Assembly: GCF_009734405.1 (NCBI RefSeq)
Contig: NZ_CP046453.1
Coordinates: 1,736,001 to 1,800,000 of the forward strand
Source of the DNA: Corynebacterium comes
Lineage (GTDB): Bacteria; Actinomycetota; Actinomycetes; Mycobacteriales; Mycobacteriaceae
DNA length: 64,000 nt
Direction of reading: 5' to 3'
Made by a program: the position numbers and the translations under genes. Below the pieces are notes generated by a model. It saw nothing but the letters and a program-made list of their open reading frames with translations, did not search any database and was not told the origin of the DNA. Positions 62,263 to 64,000 of this stretch are shown in pieces. Position 1 is the stretch's first letter; every line of letters starts with the position of its first letter.

Positions 62263-63924
62263 ATGGCCTCCCCCCACCACCTCAAGTTCGACGGTGTCAG
62301 CTTCACGTACCCGGGTTCTCTCCGGCGCGTGCTCACCGACATCACCTTCGCCGTGCCCTCCGAGCACGTGACCGGCCTGATCGGCGAGAACGGTGCGGGA
62401 AAGTCGACCCTGCTGCATCTGGTCGCGGGGGTTCTGGAACCTGACGTCGGCGACATCACCACTCCACCCGTCACGGGTTTCATCGAACAGGAGACGCAGC
62501 TTCCGCTCTCCTCGCCGGCCTCCGCGCTGATCGACGCCGCGGTGTCGGAGCTGCGGGACATCGAGAAGCAGATCGGCGACATCTCCGCGCGCCTGGCGGA
62601 CGAGCCGGATCTGGCGGACGCATTTGACGCCGCGCTGGCCATGGCGGAGCAGACAGGCGTGTGGGAGCTGGACGCACGCATCGCTTCGGTACTGGCAGGT
62701 CTGGGACTGGCGAAGGTGCCGCTGGAGACCAGGCTGGGTGACATGTCCGGAGGTCAGCGTCGTCGTTTCGCACTGGCCGCGCTCCTGCTGCGCCCGGTCG
62801 ACGCGATGGTGCTCGACGAGCCGACGAACCACCTCGACGATGAGGGCGTGGACTTCCTGATCAACGAGCTCAAGGAATTCCGCGGCCCCGTGCTGGTGGC
62901 CAGCCACGACCGTTTCTTCCTGGACAAGGCCGCCGATTCGCTCGTCGACCTGGATCCCGGGCTGGGTCATGAGGGCGGCACCGGAGAGGGCACCCGGCAG
63001 GGCACCCTGTTCACCGGATCCTTCACCGACTACCTGCAGTCCCGCGAGGACATCCGCCGCCGGTGGGAGGAGCTCTACGTGGCGCAGGAGCATGAGCGTT
63101 CCCGGCTGGAGAAGGCCTCGGACCAGGGTGAATCGGATATCTTCCACCGGGAGGTGTCCAAGTCGGAGTCACGGATCTCGGACAAGTTCTACGCCGACCG
63201 CGCCGCAAAGACGCTGGGCAACCGGCTGCGTTCCGCCCGCAACCGCCTCGAGGCCCTGGAACGGGACGAGCTTCCGCCGCCACCCGCCCGACTCACATTC
63301 CACGGCATCCCGGAGCACACCACGCTGGCCTCGCTGGGCGAGCCCGCCGTGGTGGCGAGGGATCTGTGGGTGGGCGACCGTCTGGGCCCCCTGACGGTGA
63401 CCGTCCAGCCGGGCGAACACTGGCTCGTCGAGGGCCCCAACGGCGCAGGAAAATCGACGTTCCTGAAGGCGGTGGAAGGCAAGATGCAGATCACCGAGGG
63501 TCTGCTGCGCATCCCTGAGGAGGTGAGCATCGCCCGGCTGAGCCAGGATGACGAATGGATTGACCTGGACACCCCGGCCGAGGAGATCTTCGCGGCGAAG
63601 GTGCCGCCGAAGTCCCCCACCCTCGTCGAGATGGGCCTGATGGATGCCGAGACCGCTGCCCGCCCCCTCGGCGAACTGTCACTGGGCCAGCGCAGGAGGG
63701 TGTCGCTGGGCGTCATCCTGGCGTCCCCACCGGACATTCTGCTTCTCGACGAGCCCACCAACCATCTCTCCCTCGCCCTCGCGGAGGAGTTGGAGGAGGC
63801 GTTGGAGGAGTTCCCGGGCACGGTGCTCCTGGCCACCCATGACCGGTGGATCCGCCGTCGGTGGGCGGTACGGACCAGCGGCCGCGGCAAGATACTCTCA
63901 CTGCCGGGCCGCCGGGACGATTAA
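62263..63924 (+). CDS. ABC-F family ATPase
   Basis: The 553-aa protein has two ABC ATPase domains and no membrane segments, as in ribosome-acting ABC-F proteins. The first has GENGAGKST, MSGGQRRR and VLDEPTNHLDD; the second GPNGAGKST, LSLGQRRR and LLDEPTNHLS. The linker between them is long and charged (about residues 245-345). The second signature is LSLGQ rather than LSGGQ. It could be a translation factor or an antibiotic-protection protein; sequence alone does not decide. Its stop shares the bases TTAA with the next gene's stop. Confidence 0.9.
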   Translation: MASPHHLKFDGVSFTYPGSLRRVLTDITFAVPSEHVTGLIGENGAGKSTLLHLVAGVLEPDVGDITTPPVTGFIEQETQLPLSSPASALIDAAVSELRDIEKQIGDISARLADEPDLADAFDAALAMAEQTGVWELDARIASVLAGLGLAKVPLETRLGDMSGGQRRRFALAALLLRPVDAMVLDEPTNHLDDEGVDFLINELKEFRGPVLVASHDRFFLDKAADSLVDLDPGLGHEGGTGEGTRQGTLFTGSFTDYLQSREDIRRRWEELYVAQEHERSRLEKASDQGESDIFHREVSKSESRISDKFYADRAAKTLGNRLRSARNRLEALERDELPPPPARLTFHGIPEHTTLASLGEPAVVARDLWVGDRLGPLTVTVQPGEHWLVEGPNGAGKSTFLKAVEGKMQITEGLLRIPEEVSIARLSQDDEWIDLDTPAEEIFAAKVPPKSPTLVEMGLMDAETAARPLGELSLGQRRRVSLGVILASPPDILLLDEPTNHLSLALAEELEEALEEFPGTVLLATHDRWIRRRWAVRTSGRGKILSLPGRRDD

Positions 63925-64000
63925 GGAGCGGGCTCCGACTCCGGCTCCGGGGCCGTGGAGAAGTCCAGACACATCTGGGGCACCTGCTCCGGGGAGACCG
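63921..64000 (-). CDS. 3' end of an unidentified gene
   Basis: A minus-strand frame is open to the window edge and ends at a TAA that overlaps the ABC-F stop. The visible C-terminus, about 25 residues, includes QVPQMCLDFSTA and ends PEPESEPAP. That is too short to name. A Pro/Glu/Ser-rich tail fits a surface or linker region. Confidence 0.5.
   Translation of the reverse strand, partial: VSPEQVPQMCLDFSTAPEPESEPAP

Overview
The window is a gene-dense, high-GC stretch of chromosome from a Corynebacterium (Actinobacteria). Three things point there: the gene order rnc-mutM-acyP-smc-ftsY, hisDCB-hisH-hisA-impA-hisF-hisI and treY-relS; the many leaderless promoters of TANNNT type; and the protein sequences themselves. 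Gene order around smc and around his also matches Mycobacterium tuberculosis. The species cannot be fixed from sequence alone. No rRNA, tRNA, CRISPR array or insertion sequence was seen.

Layout. 1-13111, mostly minus strand: ftsY (truncated at the left edge), an 1135-aa protein of unknown function, smc, acyP, mutM, rnc, a DUF177 gene and a SepIVA/DivIVA-like coiled-coil gene. A plus-strand HNH endonuclease gene of the 13E12/DUF222 type, with an SOS-like box, sits inside this cluster between acyP and smc. 13131-21165: gdhA, glycerate kinase, a small unknown gene, a DUF4921 (GalT-like) gene, an M20 amidohydrolase and glycogen phosphorylase glgP. 21233-32881, minus strand: pyk, lgt, a TrpC-like gene with altered catalytic residues, a Trp-operon-associated membrane protein, and the his operon (hisDCB, a 68-aa membrane protein, an MFS transporter, hisHA, impA, hisF, hisI). 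33015-36886: YbjN-domain protein, nadC, DUF2567 membrane protein, lipoprotein, TetR regulator. 36896-49645: glgX, HxlR regulator, a PH-like/exonuclease/BRCT protein, treY, relS (small alarmone synthetase), a 44-aa ORF, a luciferase-like monooxygenase, an S4 RNA-binding protein, a small membrane protein, an IMPACT/YigZ protein and treZ. 49642-64000: ilvA, a secreted choice-of-anchor I protein behind a PHO-box-like repeat, a small secreted protein, a MetE-like methyltransferase behind a McbR-type operator, dnaE1, rarD, rluD, lspA, a lipoprotein, an ABC-F ATPase and the 3' end of one more gene.

How the genes fit together. GlgP and GlgX shorten and debranch glycogen. TreY and TreZ turn the resulting maltodextrins into trehalose, which corynebacteria need for osmoprotection and for mycolate transfer. 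RelS overlaps the end of treY and makes (p)ppGpp-type alarmones. Lgt and LspA mature lipoproteins, two of which are encoded here. Most of the histidine pathway lies in one operon. DnaE1, SMC, FtsY, RNase III, RluD and MutM are housekeeping functions.

Most noteworthy: the TrpC paralogue that has lost key catalytic residues; the 1135-aa unknown between smc and ftsY; the SOS-box HNH insertion; the McbR, PHO-like and palindromic operators; the unannotated 44-aa ORF after relS; and about a dozen genes whose start codon lies 6-8 nt after a -10 hexamer, indicating leaderless transcripts.
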